This document shows positions 37,396-49,967 of a stretch of 64,000 nucleotides of DNA, one piece after another. The notes under the pieces were generated by a model that was given only the letters and a program-made list of their open reading frames with translations, did no database searches and was not told where the DNA came from. The first letter of the stretch is position 1. Each line of letters starts with the position of its first letter. Origin of the DNA: Acanthochlamys bracteata (lineage: Eukaryota; Streptophyta; Magnoliopsida; Pandanales; Velloziaceae); NCBI GenBank assembly GCA_019914995.1, contig CM034135.1, positions 498,501 to 562,500 of the forward strand, written 5' to 3'. A program made the translations under genes and the position numbers.

Positions 37396-38906
37396 TTGCG
37401 AAGCTTGTTACGACGCAAATGATCAACACGTGACTCACGACGTGGGTGTTTAAGAGTATTTTTAAAATAATTTTTATTAAATAAAATTTTTTATAAATTC
37501 TATTTTTTCTAAAAAATAATAAAAATACGTAATAAAAAATTTTTATAAGTAAATTTTTTATATTTTATAAATTTTTAATATCTAAAATTTATAAATAATA
37601 TATTTAAAAATATATATTTAAAATTATATTTTTTAAAAAGTAATGTCCAAATGATACTTATTTAGGACGTATTTTAAAACGTACATAATTTTATTTTTTT
37701 TCACAAAATTTTGAATTTTAAACAGTTTATATATTTTAATTATACAGAAATTTAGAACTTCATTTTATAAAATTTTAGTTTCAACTTTATTATTTACATA
37801 CTTTTCAATATAATTATATTTTTAAAATTTTAATATATTTTTAGAAACTATTAAAATATAAATACTGAAGTGTATTTTTATTTTATTTTTCAAAAAATTT
37901 ATTTTTTATTTTTGATTTTACGAAACTTGTATTTCAGTTACTTGTGTTTCTCGATGAACTGACGCCGGGACGCGTACGTTAAGCGACGAAAGTCATGAGC
38001 CTATAATCAGAAGTCCTTGCGTAAGCGTTACAAACTGTAAAGTAGGACGCCTTTAAACTGTAGGCGGCTATACTTTTTTGTATATTTTAAATTAGATTAT
38101 TTTTTTTTTGTTATTATTTTATTTTAAGTTTATTTATATCAAATTTTGTTTTTGATACATGAATGCAAAAAATCTACGAGGCCAAATTTTTTGGTATCTT
38201 GTAGCCGTTGCGTTCGTTTCCTCTACTATTTTGTTTGGATTTTACTGCCGAAAGTAGGTTTCATTTTGGTTAAGCATTTTAAAATATTTTTATATTTTTA
38301 ATAACTTTTTAAATATTTTAAAATATATATTTTAATTTTAGAAAATAAAAATTGTATATGATATAAAATGCTTATAATTATTTAATTAAAAAGTTAAATT
38401 AGTCAGTTTGTCGCAATGCTCTTGAAAGAATTTTTTGGTATATTCAAATCCTACACTCTCTACGGAGGTAACATGGGTTCGCTAAATGCATGTTTCAAGT
38501 GAGTCATGAACTTCACTTTTTTTCGTCAGAATTAGAGTTTCAGTCATTTCTTTTATTTCAATTGTTAATAAAACTAAAAATTCGAATTTTCAATTTTATA
38601 CAAATAAAACTCAAATTCCATTATATTTTTTTTCTTAAATTCACTTCCAACCCACTTCAATAATTAATTAAAATATAAAACTTAAATCTACTTCTAATTT
38701 ATTTTTCAAAAAACTTCATTTTTTATTTTTCATTTTTATATAATTTAATTATGAATATTTGAAACACGCTCTAATTTTCAGCTCCGACGAAGCAGTTTCC
38801 GATCATTCTTTTTGGCAAGCCCTAAACCATCTCTAATAGTTTTTTTCTTATATTTTGTCCCTCGTCATAGTCATCTTCCTTGCTCGTACCACTATAAAAT
38901 ACATTG

Positions 38907-38994
38907 TTCTAGCAGCTACAAGAACATCCTATTTGTATATCCTTATAAAGTTCTAGCAGCTACAAGAATATCCCATTTATATATCCTTATAAAG
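38907..38994 (+). repeat. Two-copy 44-bp tandem repeat
   Basis: Two adjacent 44-bp units, each starting TTCTAGCAGCTACAAGAA and ending CCTTATAAAG, with four differences. Confidence 0.92.
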
Positions 38995-39989
38995 TCTAAG
39001 AGACCAATTCTTGCTAAAAGTTATAAATATTTGTGAATGATTTTAAAATAAACTTTTTTAAAATAAAAAATATTTTTATTTTTTTAAAGAATGAATTTTT
39101 ATTTAAAAAAAAAGTAATAAAAATATATAATAAAATTTTTTTATTATGTAAAACTTTTTTATAATTTCTAAATATTAAACAAAATTTTTATATTTATAAA
39201 AAATATATTAAATATATGAAATTAAAAATTTATTTTTGAATAAAACAATATCAAACAGATCACCAACCTATATTTTTCTTTCTTGTTAAAAAAAAGACAT
39301 ACTAAAAAAAGTGACTTCACAGAAAAAATACAGATAGTGCAACAATGTATTTTTTTATTTTGACGTTTATCTTTCAAAAAATATTTATAATAAAAATAAT
39401 TTAAAATTTTAAAAATAAGTTTATTTTTTATAAAAGTATATATAAAAATTACGTGATACTTATTTAAAAATTTTAAATTTTTATAAAATAATATAAAAAC
39501 TTAATTCTAAAAAAAAAAATCATTAAAAAATAAAAATAATAGCGTACGTACTAATAAATATTTGTGTTATACATTATTATAGCGCGCACTTTGTTTGTCT
39601 CGGAAAATTTATAAAAATTTATCATTATATTTGTATAAGTCATAGGACTTTCCTTTCGCTAATTCGTTCAATTTGTGCAATTTCATATTAAACATTGCTC
39701 AGCTCAAGTAAGTAAGATACATATATTTATGTTTTTATACCGCATGAATATATATTGAAGGAATATTCTTTCTGGTTAATTTCTCTAATTACTGTTGTAT
39801 ATTTAAATGTTTCTTATATTGTTTTGTACGAATTCTACCTTTAGTCAAAAATAATAAGGTTTTTTAAGTAGCAGCACAAAATGCTAGTTTTGACAAACTG
39901 TGGGTCCCATTGATTGATTTCCTACGTGATTGATTCTTTCCACGTGTGGAGCCATACCTGTAGAAGGACCGTGCAGCGTAGCTTGTAGT

Positions 39990-40193
39990 GCATGTTCGAG
40001 AGAATTTTTCTATTTCAAAATTTTCGATAAAATTTTTAAATACTATAAATTTGTAAACTATAAAAAATTCTATATTATAAAGTTTTATTATTAATTATTT
40101 TATTATTTTTTAAAACAAAATATATAATTTATTTTTTAAAAATTTCTAAAATTTTTTTTTCAAAATTTTTTTTCATGAATACGTTCAAACATC
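39990..40193. repeat. AT-rich foldback island upstream of the MYB gene
   Basis: The left end ATGTTCGAGAGAATTTT and the reverse complement of the right end ATGTTTGAACGTATT agree at most positions. The AT-rich interior also folds back on itself. This is a MITE-like shape with diverged ends and no clear target duplication. Confidence 0.45.
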
Positions 40194-40308
40194 CCAAATC
40201 TCTCTGGATAAAATAATAAAACAACACATTAAGTACTTCAATATAAATGTTCCAAATCTCTCTCGATAAAATAATAGAACAACACATTAAGTACTTCAAT
40301 ATAAATGT
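40194..40308 (+). repeat. Two-copy 58-bp tandem repeat in the MYB upstream region
   Basis: Units start at 40194 and 40252 with CCAAATCTCTCT and share AACACATTAAGTACTTCAAT. The pair ends about 45 bp before the probable TATA box. Confidence 0.9.
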
Positions 40309-40351
40309 GGTATTATTTTTACAGGCATTAATTACCTTTGCCATCTTTCTC

Positions 40352-40359
40352 TATAAATT
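40352..40359 (+). promoter_or_regulatory. Probable TATA box of the MYB gene
   Basis: TATAAATT is followed by a CT-rich leader, about 210 bp upstream of the start codon. Confidence 0.45.
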
Positions 40360-40565
40360 CCCCCTCCTACTTCTTCCTAATTACGTCCTAACCCTTTAAC
40401 GGAGAACTTTCTTATATAGCTGCCATCTTTTTTCTTTCACTCCCTCTCTCTCTATCTAATTCTTTCTTACTGCTCGTGATTATGGAAGCTTGATTTGTGT
40501 AAACAAGGAAAGAAACATATTGCGTTGTTGCTGCTGCTGCTGTTGAGAGAAGGAGAAGAAGAGAA

Positions 40566-43500
40566 ATGGGAAGAGCTCCATGTTGTGAGAAAGTGGGATT
40601 GAAGAAAGGAAGATGGACAGCTGAAGAAGACCAGAAGTTGGTTTCTTACATTAAGGCTCATGGTGAAGGTTCATGGAGATCATTACCTAAGAATGCTGGT
40701 TAGTAGTTTAACTAGCAAGTTGACCGTTTTCTTTTTGTTTTTTGGTTTTGATTTTTGTTGGGGTTTGGGTTTGAGGAACTTGGTTATTGATTTCAAGAAC
40801 TAAAAATTCAGTATCTCGATCTGTGGTATGTGACTAAAATGCCATGCACCAGATGTGAGTGTGAAAATTCCTAGGATTGTGGTTTATTTTAGTTTCTTGA
40901 ATTTCACCAAAAACTTCTTCTTGCTGTTTTACTATTAACAAGTGAGGGGGTTTTTTAGCTTCAGCAAGAAGTAGCAGATTGAAGAAATAGCTACACTTGA
41001 GTTCTATTTCTGGGCTATTCAAACATTTTTAAGTAATAATTGGAATAATAGATGATAGTAAATTTTAGTTTTCCTTCCTTCTTTTGCCCCCTCCGAGCTT
41101 TTGTTGCCGTCCCATGTCATTCCCGTTCTTCTCAATCCAATGTGTGAATCAGGGATTGCAGATTAATTTGATTATCAGTTTTTAAGTCTAGCTCAGTAGA
41201 ATTTGAAATTTGTATATTTTTTCCCTAAAATTTCTGATATTCTTGTTTAATCGCAGGACTGCTGAGGTGTGGGAAGAGTTGCAGATTAAGATGGATTAAT
41301 TATCTCAGAGAAGATTTAAAAAGGGGAAACATCTCAACAGAGGAAGAAGAAACCATTCTTAAGCTTCATGTATCTCTAGGCAACAGGTAATTATTGTTTA
41401 ACTTAAATCTCTTATAAATTTATCCACATCCCCAATGTGGTTCATGCAAAAAAATATTGTTTTACAAATTTCATGCAGAACTGAAATTGGATTCTAGCCA
41501 TTTTCTTTCAATATTTTGACTACAAGCTACGAGTGAAAATATCTTTGTCAGCTGTTGCTATCGTATTCAGCATAAGTTTCACGCTATAGAACTCTTTAGC
41601 AGAAACATTCAAGATATCACATCCACGTGTTCCGCGTCTAAATTATATACTTAAGTTGGACGCAAATCTCAAGTCTAGTGATTCTTTACTCTCTAGTTTA
41701 ATTATTTTCTATCTTCCAACCGATAGCATATACATAATATATTTCTTTGCTTCTTAATTACATACTTTCTTAGTGCTTTATGTGCTAAAGAAAGCACAGG
41801 AGTCCCGTGGAGTTTGTCGTCATGCACGTAAGGAAGAACGAACAAAGGAACACCACACACATGTTTGTTGCTATATTATAATAGAATTCTCCCTAGTTTA
41901 TTTGATGAAAATGGTTGCTGCAGTTGCAGAGCTTTTCTATCATTTATTTTATTTCAGAAGTTTTTACAAGCTTCAGAGTCCGTGACCCACTAGGGGGATT
42001 CTGTCTTCAATTTCTAGATCCATGTTACCTTTGATTAGGGGTTAGCCCCTTAAAAATAATAATCTCAGGCATTAATAATACCTTGTAGTCTTGTAGCAAT
42101 AGCTAATTTTTGTTAGGGTGTTTGACAATTGGACAGTGTTTAAGAAGATAAACTTTCTTATTTACGAAAATGATGCGCATTCTAATTACTGATATCAACT
42201 TGTGACCTGACTGAGTTCGAAATGGTTTTGGTAATTGGAACGTCTAGAGAAAATTTGTAGAGGATTTAGAACTGAAGACCATATGCACTTCCCTTTCTTG
42301 AGATCTAGATTTTTCTGAATAAAGTTTTAAAACGAAAACGAAAGCAGTGACAGTAGATTGATTACTTGCAGCATCTGCTTGCTTATGTAGTTCTTGGTTT
42401 CTGAATCTAATGTTCCAGCTCTTATCTTGCAAGAGCTCATTTACCATGGTGAGCACTGAGCTTAGTAGTTGTATTCTGTTTCAGTTGTTAAAGCAATTCC
42501 TGCTGGTCATAAAAGCACGCGGTCTCTATCTCACCTGTTGAAGAGTTAGCTAATCATGCATTAGTGTTTACTAGTTCGGATGGCATCAACTCCGTAGCAA
42601 ATTAAGATTTTGCTACTAGCAGTCTGATTGTCTTCATTAATTGAGGAAGAAACTATGTGCAACTATGGCTTTCATATTTCTGTCTTGATCAGTTTAATAT
42701 TACACGTTCAGCCTTAGCGTTATGAATGGCGTATTTCAATTATACGAAAATAAGTTTTAAGAAAGCTAGTTTTGAATAAAATTTAATGAAGAGTGAAGTT
42801 TAGTAAAAATAAATTTTAAAGGTCTGAAATAGAGTTTGAAATTAAAATTTGATGAAAGTGAAATTTAGTTTGAAAATAAAAGTTGAATTCAAAATAATAA
42901 CTGAAATATATAAAATAATAAAATTTAAAATTTGAATAAAAAAATTAGAAAGTTTTATAATTAAAACATGCACCTAAGCGTCTGATGTTGTGTTGTTCGG
43001 CTAAACGATTAAGGGCGTCTTTATTTAGGAGATTAGTTCAGTAAATTTAAATTTAAAAAAATCAATTTAAAAAATTAAATTAAATATTAAAATATTTAAT
43101 AAAAAATAAAATTATATATTAGTAGTAAGTTTTAAAATTAAATTAAATTTTTTTAATAAAAAAATTTAATTTAAAATTTTTATTTATTTTATATTAAAAA
43201 TAAGTTTAAAAAAATGAATTTTGGGGAGATAGTAAACACGCACTAACATTAGGTAATGACAATTTGGTCACGTTTATTGCAGGTGGTCCTTGATAGCAAG
43301 CCATCTTCCAGGAAGAACAGACAATGAGATCAAGAATTACTGGAACTCCCACCTCAGCAGGAAGATGGTAAACTATCAGAAGACCGAAGCAGCAACTGTT
43401 AAGGAAAAGGCGTCCAGTGCTAATTCCAAGAAAGCCAAAACCTGTGCTGCTGGTAATAAACCTAAATCTGTCAAGAAGAAGAGCAGTAAAAAGAAGAAGA

Positions 43501-44099
43501 ATCAAAAGATTGCCGCTAGCCACAGTGATCAGGAAGAAGCAGAGAGCATGGTTGTAGACCCTGATCAGTCTCAAGATAGCATCAGCACCAGCAACAAGAC
43601 GCCAAAACATGGCAACTCAAGCAAAGATGTGGTGCTACAGCAACCCAGGCGCTTGAGCCCAAACTCATCAAATCCCAAGTTGGAGACTGATTGCGAGTTT
43701 GATTGTCAGCATGAAAGCGATCCTGATGGTGCCAGTGACAACAGTAGTGATACTGGGTCCCCTGCTCTCAACGAGGAGAGAGGTCAGCGTAGGCCCATGA
43801 ACTCAATTGAGGAGAAGTGTGAAACCGGGTGCATTGCCCTTAATACAGAAAATGAACAGAACATCGATGGTCCCATAGATCGTCAGTTGAAGCAGAAAGA
43901 AAATGGCGAATGTGAAGGAGATCATTTAGGTTCCATAGATTTGGAGGGCTTGGAAGGGTTGGATGACATGTGGACGTGGTTGTGCGACAACGAAGACATT
44001 GAAGATGTAGAGTTGGATGGAATCCAAGGTTTCGGGGGTGATAGCTACCAGAACCAAATGGAGTCCATAGCTAACTGGCTTCTATCTGATGCTTTCTAA
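40566..44099 (+). CDS. R2R3-MYB transcription factor, flavonol-regulator (subgroup 7) like
   Basis: Three exons (40566-40698, 41257-41386, 43283-44099) encode 359 aa. R2 (residues ~14-61) and R3 (~67-112) hold the expected spaced Trp residues. The start [20 protein letters not shown] and [13 protein letters not shown] are close to MYB11/12/111 as I recall them. The bHLH-contact motif of R3 is not kept (Thr, Ser and His at three key sites), fitting bHLH-independent flavonol regulators. The end, ANWLLSDAF, fits the WLLS motif of subgroup 7. The other subgroup motif (GRTSRS-type) after the DNA-binding domain is missing, replaced by a Lys-rich segment ([13 protein letters not shown]) that could add nuclear localisation. 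Subgroup and role in flavonol synthesis are inferred. Intron 2 is 1.9 kb and holds a MITE-like element. Confidence 0.85.
43013..43243. repeat. AT-rich MITE-like inverted-repeat element, copy 2 (MYB intron 2)
   Basis: The ends GCGTCTTTATT (left) and the reverse complement GCGTGTTTACT (right) form short inverted repeats with two mismatches around a very AT-rich core. The right end lies about 40 bp before the MYB exon 3 acceptor. It shares end sequence with the element at 37198. Confidence 0.55.
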
Positions 44100-44224
44100 A
44101 AGCTTTCGAGCAGCTTAGTCTTTGTAGTTCCTGTAACTTTTTCGAAACTAGAAGTTCTACTGTAAAACTTTTGTTGGTCTCTAGAATGGGTACTTTGTTA
44201 TGGAATGCGTACTTGGTTAGAAGT

Positions 44225-44450
44225 TAGAAGAAAACTTTTTTAATAAAGTTTTTAAAATAATTTATAGAATTTTTTTAAAGATTTAAAAATATAATATAGT
44301 AAATATTTTATTAATTATTTTTAAAATAAAAATAAAACTTATTTTTAAAAATAAAAAATAAAACTTATTTTTAAAAATTCTTAAAATATTTATCTTTAAA
44401 AACATTTTTTCAATAAAGTTTTTCCATAATCAATCCCAAACATCCCTTTT
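44225..44450. repeat. AT-rich island between the MYB and RRM-like genes
   Basis: The sequence AATAAAGTTTTT occurs near both ends (44240 and 44410). The core repeats AAAACTTATTTTTAAAAAT twice in tandem. The right border (CCCAAACATCCC) resembles the border of the 39990 island. It may be a diverged non-autonomous element. Confidence 0.4.
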
Positions 44451-44532
44451 GATATCCCTGTGATACTCTCGGAAAACCCCAGCGCTACTTAAATATCCGG
44501 TCCTTTTGTTGGTGGGGCGAAAAGAAAGAAAA

Positions 44533-47021
44533 TGCTCCGGCGGAGGTCTCAATTCAGACCCTTGGCAACCTCTTTCGCCGCCGCCGGTGAGATTTGTCGT
44601 CTGAAAATTACTAGCACTACTTAATCTGTAATGATCAATGCCTCAATTTTCAATGTACGTCAAATGTTTTTCTATCTAATGCACAGGTATTGGGGAGTCG
44701 AGGTGTTTCTCGGAGATCGAAACTAATTTCCCTTCCGCCGCCACCGAGAAAGAAGATAGAGGTCCTAAGTCCAGGTTTTTTACTGTATTTTATCTCAATT
44801 TTATTTCTTTTTTATTTGTTTAAAAATTTCGGAAATATTCTTCAATTCTTTTTAAATTAGAACAGATGGTTTTGTGGCTATTGTTGCTAATACGGTGGTT
44901 GGGATTAAAAGTATTCGTAGCTACAGTTTATTTGTAGCTCCGGAGAAGCATAATTGGTTGGGATTATTCCTGCAAATTAAATTCTAAGGATGAGAAGTAG
45001 AAGAAACTGTTAGTAAATAAGCTTTCATCTATTTACTTATATATCTGGTGTTATCAGGCATGATGCTGGAGTGAATAACTCTTTTAGCTTCTCTGCCAAA
45101 AGAAAGTTAGATGCAGGACCATGGAAGAATTTGCTGAACGCTATGGCTTCATCCCATCAGTTGTTGACCTTTCCAAGAAATGAAGAGGGTGCTGCCGGAA
45201 AGCCAAGGCCACCCCTTCTGAATTCAATTAAGTGTACTGGTGATTGTTCAGAAGACGACTTTGCTGAACTTGGCCCACAGCTGTCGCAAGATGTGAGTTC
45301 TGGCACTCCTTTAACTAAGAAAAAAAGTCTTTATTACCTGCCATTTCTCTTTATTTTGCAATTCTTCCATCTTATCAAGTATCCCTTTCATTCATTAGCT
45401 GACTAGTACATTATCTGACTCATGCTTTTACCATCTTTGCTTGCGATGTTTTTTTTATCTTTTTTTTTTTGTTAGATAATTAAAATTGGTTGACATTCAC
45501 TTTGTCCATTCCATGGTTAAGTTGATGTTCTTTTTCTGTAATCATTGATTACTTTCCAACAGTTTGGATTTTCTGTCTCAAGACAACTTCGTTCTAAATG
45601 ATAGTTCCTTGATTTAATCTCACGAGTCTATCATCTTCAACGTTGGGTTCATGATTCATGCAGAAGCTGAACAAGCCTGGTCTTGTATTTGTGAAAGGTG
45701 AACACAGACAGGCCACTGCGATGCCTAAGAATGATTTTTCTGGCAGAGAGAGTGACAAAGAAATGCCTTTGAGGCAGTGCAACAGACGCCCAGCCTTTCA
45801 ATTTAACTCAGATGTTCGTGACAACTTTACTAAGTTGAATGAAGCAGAATATACCAAAGTTGTGCCTGGGGTAACTCCAAACCAGCGAAGCTCCTTATTT
45901 GTTTGTATTCAAAAGATACCTGTAGGTGTTAGTTTCCAGAAATTGAGGGAGGAAGTATCACTTTTTGGGGAGATTTCAAGTTTTTCTATAAAAGCAGGGC
46001 AGCATGGTCTTAGCAGCTGTCATGTTAGCTTTAAGGTGCGAAAGTCTTCTGAGGTCTGCATTATATTCTTATTTCATTTTTGGCACAAATTAATATTGTA
46101 TGAATCTTTTCTAGAATGTGGAATGCAAGGAGAGAGCCCTTGCAGCTGGGTCGATCACCGTAGGGAACTGGCGATTTCCAATTCAGGAACTTCACACTCC
46201 TGAATATGTCTGTTTTAGGATCAATAATATAAGCATAGAAACAACTGAGCCACGGATACATTCAACGTGTATGTCATTCGGACGTGTAACTGGTCTTGCA
46301 AGAACAAGAGATGATGCTGCTGATGTTGTTTTCAGAGTCAAGAACAAGTTGGCTGCTCAAGGCATATTAAAGCGGTATGAAGCACATTTATGTACAAACT
46401 TTCTGGTATTTGTTTTTCTTTCATAGTATCTTTTTTATTCCATGATCAATTGGAAATGACATATGAGATAGTTCAAGTAACAAGTATTATGATTTACATG
46501 GCTAACATATAAGTTCATTCAGCTAATATCTCATCTCACAAAAGAAAAAGGGGAATGAATAAGCAGTGAAAGCGCTCCCTTTGGATTGATTTGGGAAATT
46601 ATATTTGAGTCTCTGATTTATCAATTAGATCAATCCTTATGCACTAGCATATCGTATTTAAAACTATCATGTTGGAATATAGGGAGGATGCCCCTCTTTT
46701 TCTCAAAAAAGAAAACTTAAAAAAGGCATGCTTATTTGGAAAATTTGATGTTTCTTGTTTGTCTTACCTTGCAGTTTGAATGAAGTCTGTGCTGATGACT
46801 GCCAATGGCATGCAGACATATTGTCCAAAGATAACCATAATGAGCACAGGCCCTCTGTCTATGCGTTGCAGTCATGGTGCCATATGGGTTCACAAATCAA
46901 TGAAGCAATTTCTAGTATCCGGAAGCAGTTGCAGCTTCAAAGGATCTATTTAGAAGATCTACAAGATTTACATGATGCTATTTTGCATCTCAAAGAACAA
47001 CCTGTTGACTACCATTCATAG
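44533..47021 (+). CDS. Uncharacterised RRM-like protein, probably mitochondrial
   Basis: I do not recognise a named gene. Six exons (44533-44587, 44687-44774, 45058-45292, 45664-46035, 46115-46374, 46775-47021) join in frame to 418 aa. The N-terminus (MLRRRSQFRPLATSFAAA) is Arg/Ser/Ala-rich without acidic residues, as in a mitochondrial presequence. A low-complexity region follows. Residues ~203-265 (LFVCIQKIPVGVSFQKLREE, then FGEISSFSIK) read like an RRM fold. Residues ~275-335 (CFRINNISIET, SFGRVTGLART) may be a second, weaker one. The last ~60 residues form a Gln/Leu-rich helix (SSIRKQLQLQRIYLEDLQ), possibly a coiled coil. All exon phases match, so the gene looks intact. RNA binding in mitochondria is inference. 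Confidence 0.8.
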
Positions 47022-47269
47022 ACAGATGGAAGCTCTTCAATCTAATCTAACATCTTTCCAGTGCCAAAAAGCGCCCATTGTTTTTAATCTCAGTAACTTT
47101 TTGTTATATGTGTATCAATTATGTTAGGTGAAATAGAGAAGGCTTCCTGTTTCTCTCCGCTTGAGTAATGTAGAGCAGGTTCTCTTACCTAATGTTTTGA
47201 ACGATGTCAGAATTGATTGCTGTGTTTGAAATTCTGCATCAATCAGTCTACCCAACAAGTGTTTCTACA

Positions 47270-48764
47270 ATGGCAAACTCTTCTTTTTTCTCTACTACTA
47301 CCGTTCTCTTTAGCTTTGTTGGTATTTTTGTTGTAGTTTTGAGTCGGGCTAAAAGGGCTGGTTGCTACAGAGCGTTCTTCAGCTTCGGAGACTCACTTGC
47401 CGACAATGGTGACGTTCAGAGTCTAGGAACCATGTTGGTCAGCCACCCTACAGGTGGCTCACTGGCCGCATTGTTCTTGATTCATTGGTAAACCCATGAA
47501 CCATTGTCCTTGAAGCTAGTTTTGGAACTTCTTTACAGATGTTTGTAAGGTATGGAAGAGTTGGAAGGTTTTCTTTTTTGTTGGTAGCGAAACCGTATAG
47601 GAAACTATAGTACATTAGTACTGGTGAGAAAGATGCCTTTTTTTTTGCAAGATTTTCTATATAAGTATGTTGTTTGGTTACAAATAGCTGATATCCTAGT
47701 ATGCAGTTTGCTTAATAGATTTTTGTGCAGTGTTGAAGGATGATGATGCGTTTTCTCGTGTGAATTTAGTGATTCAAGCTATGCTAGTGGTCAGAAAAAG
47801 ATTCTAGTTTTTGGCTAAATTGTACATTACTTTTGAGACGAGACTGATGTTGGGGTCAGCGAAGGCAGTGGGATTGCAGTTGCTGCTGCCCTCTTTACTG
47901 GATCGAAGGCAGGAAATGGGTTTAAGCAAGGTGCTAACTTTGCAGAATCATTAGCAACAGTGCTGGACGACAGCTTCTTCAGGGCGCAGGGTTTAAGAGT
48001 TTTCTCAACAAATATTTCTCATGTCCAACTCAATTCGTTCCAACGACTTCTGCCTCCACTCTGCTCTGACGATGCAGGTAAATACCATCCAATGTTGATT
48101 ACTCAGATTCCATTGTAAATTTTTTTTTGATTGATACATGTTATCATCACTGCAGACTGCCGTAACCTGCTGGAGGGATCACTCTTCGGAGTTTAAAGGG
48201 AACGACTACGGTAAAGTCTTGTTCAGAGAAAATCCTCGATTCAAACCAGATTAGTTGTTCCGTCGAAATCATTGGTTCAGCCATTAATGTAAGCCTGATG
48301 TCTAAACCCATATTACAGTAGCAAACATTCATAGCAGAAAACACATGAAGTTAATTGCTGAAATATAGAAATATTAAATCTTCCAAAACAATTTGACAAG
48401 AAATGTGTGATCGATCATGTTTCTTTTGACTTCCTTCGTGGTTTGGTTTTGCTAGATTGATAAAACTTGGTGCAATGACAATGGTGGTTACACATATCCT
48501 GCCTATTGGCTGCGATCCCATCTATCTAACCCAATGCTGCAGACCACAAATGGAGAAATGTGTTAGCAACAGGGACCAGCTCTGCACCGAAGTGCAGCAA
48601 CTCCAAGTGGCCAATTGTGGCTCCATCCTTATATTTGCAGATTATTATGAGGCTTCAATGAGTATCTTCAATGCCCCGCAGAAAAATGGAGAAACCTCCT
48701 CATGCCGTAGGTTCCATGGACAGAGTCGTGTGAGTTGCGAAACTCTGTGCAATAGAAAGATGTA
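47270..48764 (+). pseudogene. GDSL esterase/lipase pseudogene
   Basis: This is a broken sister of the GDSL gene at 49968. The ATG at 47270 opens a signal-peptide-like N-terminus and keeps the catalytic block FSFGDSLADNGDV. The following PYG..RPTGR segment is deleted and out of frame. Block 2 (47884-48079) needs a frameshift to give GANFAESLATVLDDSFF. Block 3 (near 48156) reads into a stop before the GNDYG motif. Block 4 (48457-48764) keeps LIKLGAMTMVV, LPIGCDPIYLTQ and FADYYEASMS but lacks about 17 residues in the middle. The last exon with the catalytic DxxH is missing. Several independent lesions make a functional product very unlikely. Confidence 0.9.
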
Positions 48765-49967
48765 AACAAGTATAAGTTGTTGATCTTATACTTCCGTTTC
48801 AACTATGTAATGGCAGCGACAAATGGCCAGGTTATTGAGCTTGTTAATCTTTTTGGAAATGAAGTGTGATGGTGTAAGCTGCTGTCTGAAACTTTCTACT
48901 GAGACGCACTGCTTTAGTATTTTTGTTTTACACCAAAAGGAAATTTTATTGTTTGTATCAAGGTTTTCTAGGAATACACATTAGTTTATCTTTCGATTAT
49001 TTGATATTGCAAGAACGATACGGGTGTGCATTATCAAAGTTGCTAGCAGGTATAACTGTATAAGGGTGTGTTCTTCGCCCTTATGATTCGAAATCACTTT
49101 CAGCTCATTTTCAATTATACAAAAGAACACAATGAGTCACTTCTAGCTCACCTCTTTTAACAAAAGAATACAAAAATAAAATTTATCTAGAACAATACTA
49201 TTCATAGCAACTCAATTCCAGCCCAAAAAAACCTACCCTAATAGTCAAAATTACATTCCTTTTCCAGTAGTCATGGCCATTTTGTATGTCTTATGTACAC
49301 TGGATTTGATGTTTCCTTTGGAAGGAAAACAAACATGTTCTTTTCTATCTGCAGGAAATGAGTTTGGACATAATAGGAGGTTTCAGATGTGCATGGGTCG
49401 AGCGTCAAAAGCACCTTTGAGTAACTGTCCATGCATGGTAAGCACTTGCATGAAATTTTTCTTTGTTAAGAATACAAAGTTGCTACTTGTCCTTTTCATG
49501 ATTTACAGCTTCTGATCCTACGCGTTTTCAAATAATATATGCCAATCAGAGAACTTAATGGCAAGCTGTTATTTGCTACTCTAATCATAGATCTCATTAT
49601 GCATGCGTGTTTTCTAATCGCCTTTTAGTCAGATGCAGTTGTTGGCTTGTGACAGCGATAAACAGCTTGGAAGCACTGTTAGTCGCTGCATAATCCACGA
49701 GCTTATCTTACCAAACTGTACATGATATCTTTGATCCCATTGCTTTTGCCAGGAAATGGTATTCGAAACATTTTAATTGTTCTACATTTCAATAATTGTA
49801 ACCAACCACCTTCAGTATTTCTCATTAGTCAAGGAGCACATTTATCACATTCTCTTCCAAATCCATTCCCTCCTGCTGCAATGGGTGGTCATTGAATAGA
49901 ATACCTTCTGCTTATATATTGATGCACTCTTCTTCTTCCACATGAAACAAGTTAGGTTTCTTCTGAC
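48765..49967. other. Spacer between the two GDSL copies
   Basis: No gene is supported. The frame at 49273-49515 has no GDSL motif. A TATATAT at 49913-49919, 49 bp upstream of the next start codon, is the probable TATA box of the intact GDSL gene. Confidence 0.5.

Larger units (their letters stand above)
36800..40565. other. AT-rich intergenic region with repeat islands
   Basis: No gene. It is extremely AT-rich with several MITE-like islands and two short tandem duplications, listed separately. Unannotated AT islands remain at about 37450-37650, 37700-37920, 38280-38400 and 39040-39540. The right end is the MYB promoter and leader. Confidence 0.6.

Noticed and set aside
49273-49515. 80-aa frame between the GDSL copies
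   Set aside because: No signal for a GDSL exon or any known domain.
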